From Leptospira ellinghausenii (GTDB lineage Bacteria; Spirochaetota; Leptospiria; Leptospirales; Leptospiraceae): 64,000 bases of DNA. This document shows positions 63,669-64,000 of the stretch, piece by piece (position 1 is the first letter of the stretch; each line of letters begins with the position of its first letter). The stretch lies in NCBI RefSeq assembly GCF_003114815.1, contig NZ_BFAZ01000009.1:1710663-1774662 (forward strand), given 5' to 3'. A program made the translations under genes and the position numbers. The notes under the pieces were generated by a model. The model saw only the letters and a list, made by a program, of their open reading frames with translations. It did not search any database and was not told where the DNA came from.

Positions 63669-64000
63669 TCACATAACGGCAAATCTATCCATACGAATCT
63701 GGGTTTTGACAAAAATAAATCCAAACAAGTTCACCTTTTCGCCGTCAGGTGGCAAACACAATTCGCCTAGGCCTACAGGAAGCACCTAACAGTATACAGT
63801 CTTTGATTTTGTAATCTACCACACGTTAAACGACCACCTATCCTTCTTGAAACACTCCCTTTACCGCCGCATTACCCCTCTTATCTTTATATTTCACGTA
63901 AACGAATTATGTCACATTATACCAATATTATGTCTCATATCGCCACGAGGTCCCGAGCCAATTTAGAAAAATAATTCCCATGAACTGCGAACTTTTTTAT
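63669..64000. other. Noncoding right end, possible mobile-element remnant
   Basis: No convincing gene is seen. A minus-strand frame of 22 codons (63935-64000) is open to the right edge and ends in TGA; it may be the C-terminus of a gene that continues outside. Next to it, TTATGTCACATTAT and TTATGTCTCATAT (63907-63939) are imperfect direct repeats, of the sort found near transposon ends. None of this is enough to name an element. Confidence 0.35.

Noticed and set aside
63785..63832. Integron attC-like pair: ACCTAAC then GTTAAAC
   Set aside because: The two motifs fit the attC consensus, but they are only about 45 bases apart and the sequence between them does not form a hairpin. No integrase is seen.

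Overview
The window reads as a chromosomal segment of a Leptospira-type spirochaete, most like the saprophytic or environmental species. Supporting this are an AT-rich composition, many secreted lipoproteins with spirochaete-style lipoboxes, a eukaryote-type NADP isocitrate dehydrogenase, several families familiar from Leptospira (PEGA, DUF445, DUF6428, YiiX and BBP2-barrel proteins), dense signalling genes (cyclase, GGDEF, PAS, GAF, HDOD, MCP), and short operons with ATGA-type overlaps. Species and all family assignments come from reading protein sequence, not from a database search. No rRNA, tRNA, CRISPR array or intact insertion sequence was recognised.

Layout. 1-8.2 kb: a partial secreted lipocalin-like protein, two small overlapping divergent genes, icd, a GAF/adenylate cyclase, a secreted protein, a rhomboid-like protein with a zinc ribbon, and a sodium:solute symporter. 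8.3-22.3 kb: a flavin monooxygenase/aldo-keto reductase pair, a GAF protein, an ArsR/AHSA1 pair behind four 16-bp tandem repeats, YiiX, SDR and esterase genes, an acyl-CoA dehydrogenase, two GNAT/PAS regulators separated by GC-rich elements, a GAF-GGDEF cyclase and an OYE-family reductase. 22.3-24.7 kb: an arsenic operon (arsR-arsC-DUF6428-acr3) with a palindromic operator. 24.8-27.8 kb: a three-gene operon of unknown role (DUF445, epimerase, secreted protein). 28-36.3 kb: a 1242-aa lipoprotein, an ABC ATPase overlapping an ATPase-HDOD regulator, a DUF115 gene whose only good start is ATT, and an omega-like acidic protein. 36.4-40.5 kb: a thioredoxin-like lipoprotein, a class I amidotransferase and secA. 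40.6-43.6 kb: a cobalamin riboswitch upstream of two lipoprotein genes, next to a di-haem peroxidase. 43.6-48.4 kb: an MCP, two small lipoproteins and a BBP2 porin. 48.5-55.2 kb: cca, fur, lipoprotein and RNase H genes, a stand-alone RlmK-like methylase, motA and a large membrane protein. 55.3-63.6 kb: a GT2 synthase, then a long same-strand run with RnfC/RnfD-like proteins, an EIIA-Ntr protein, OppB/OppC permeases, a PEGA lipoprotein-like protein and a GNAT.

Most notable are the cobalamin-riboswitch locus with two uncharacterised lipoproteins, a GC-rich dispersed hairpin element present three times, the 16-bp repeat array running into the arsR-like start codon, and an isolated RnfC/RnfD-like pair. 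Two regulators and enzymes lack residues or domains their families normally need: a rhomboid with Gln at the catalytic His position, and a histidine kinase without an ATPase domain.
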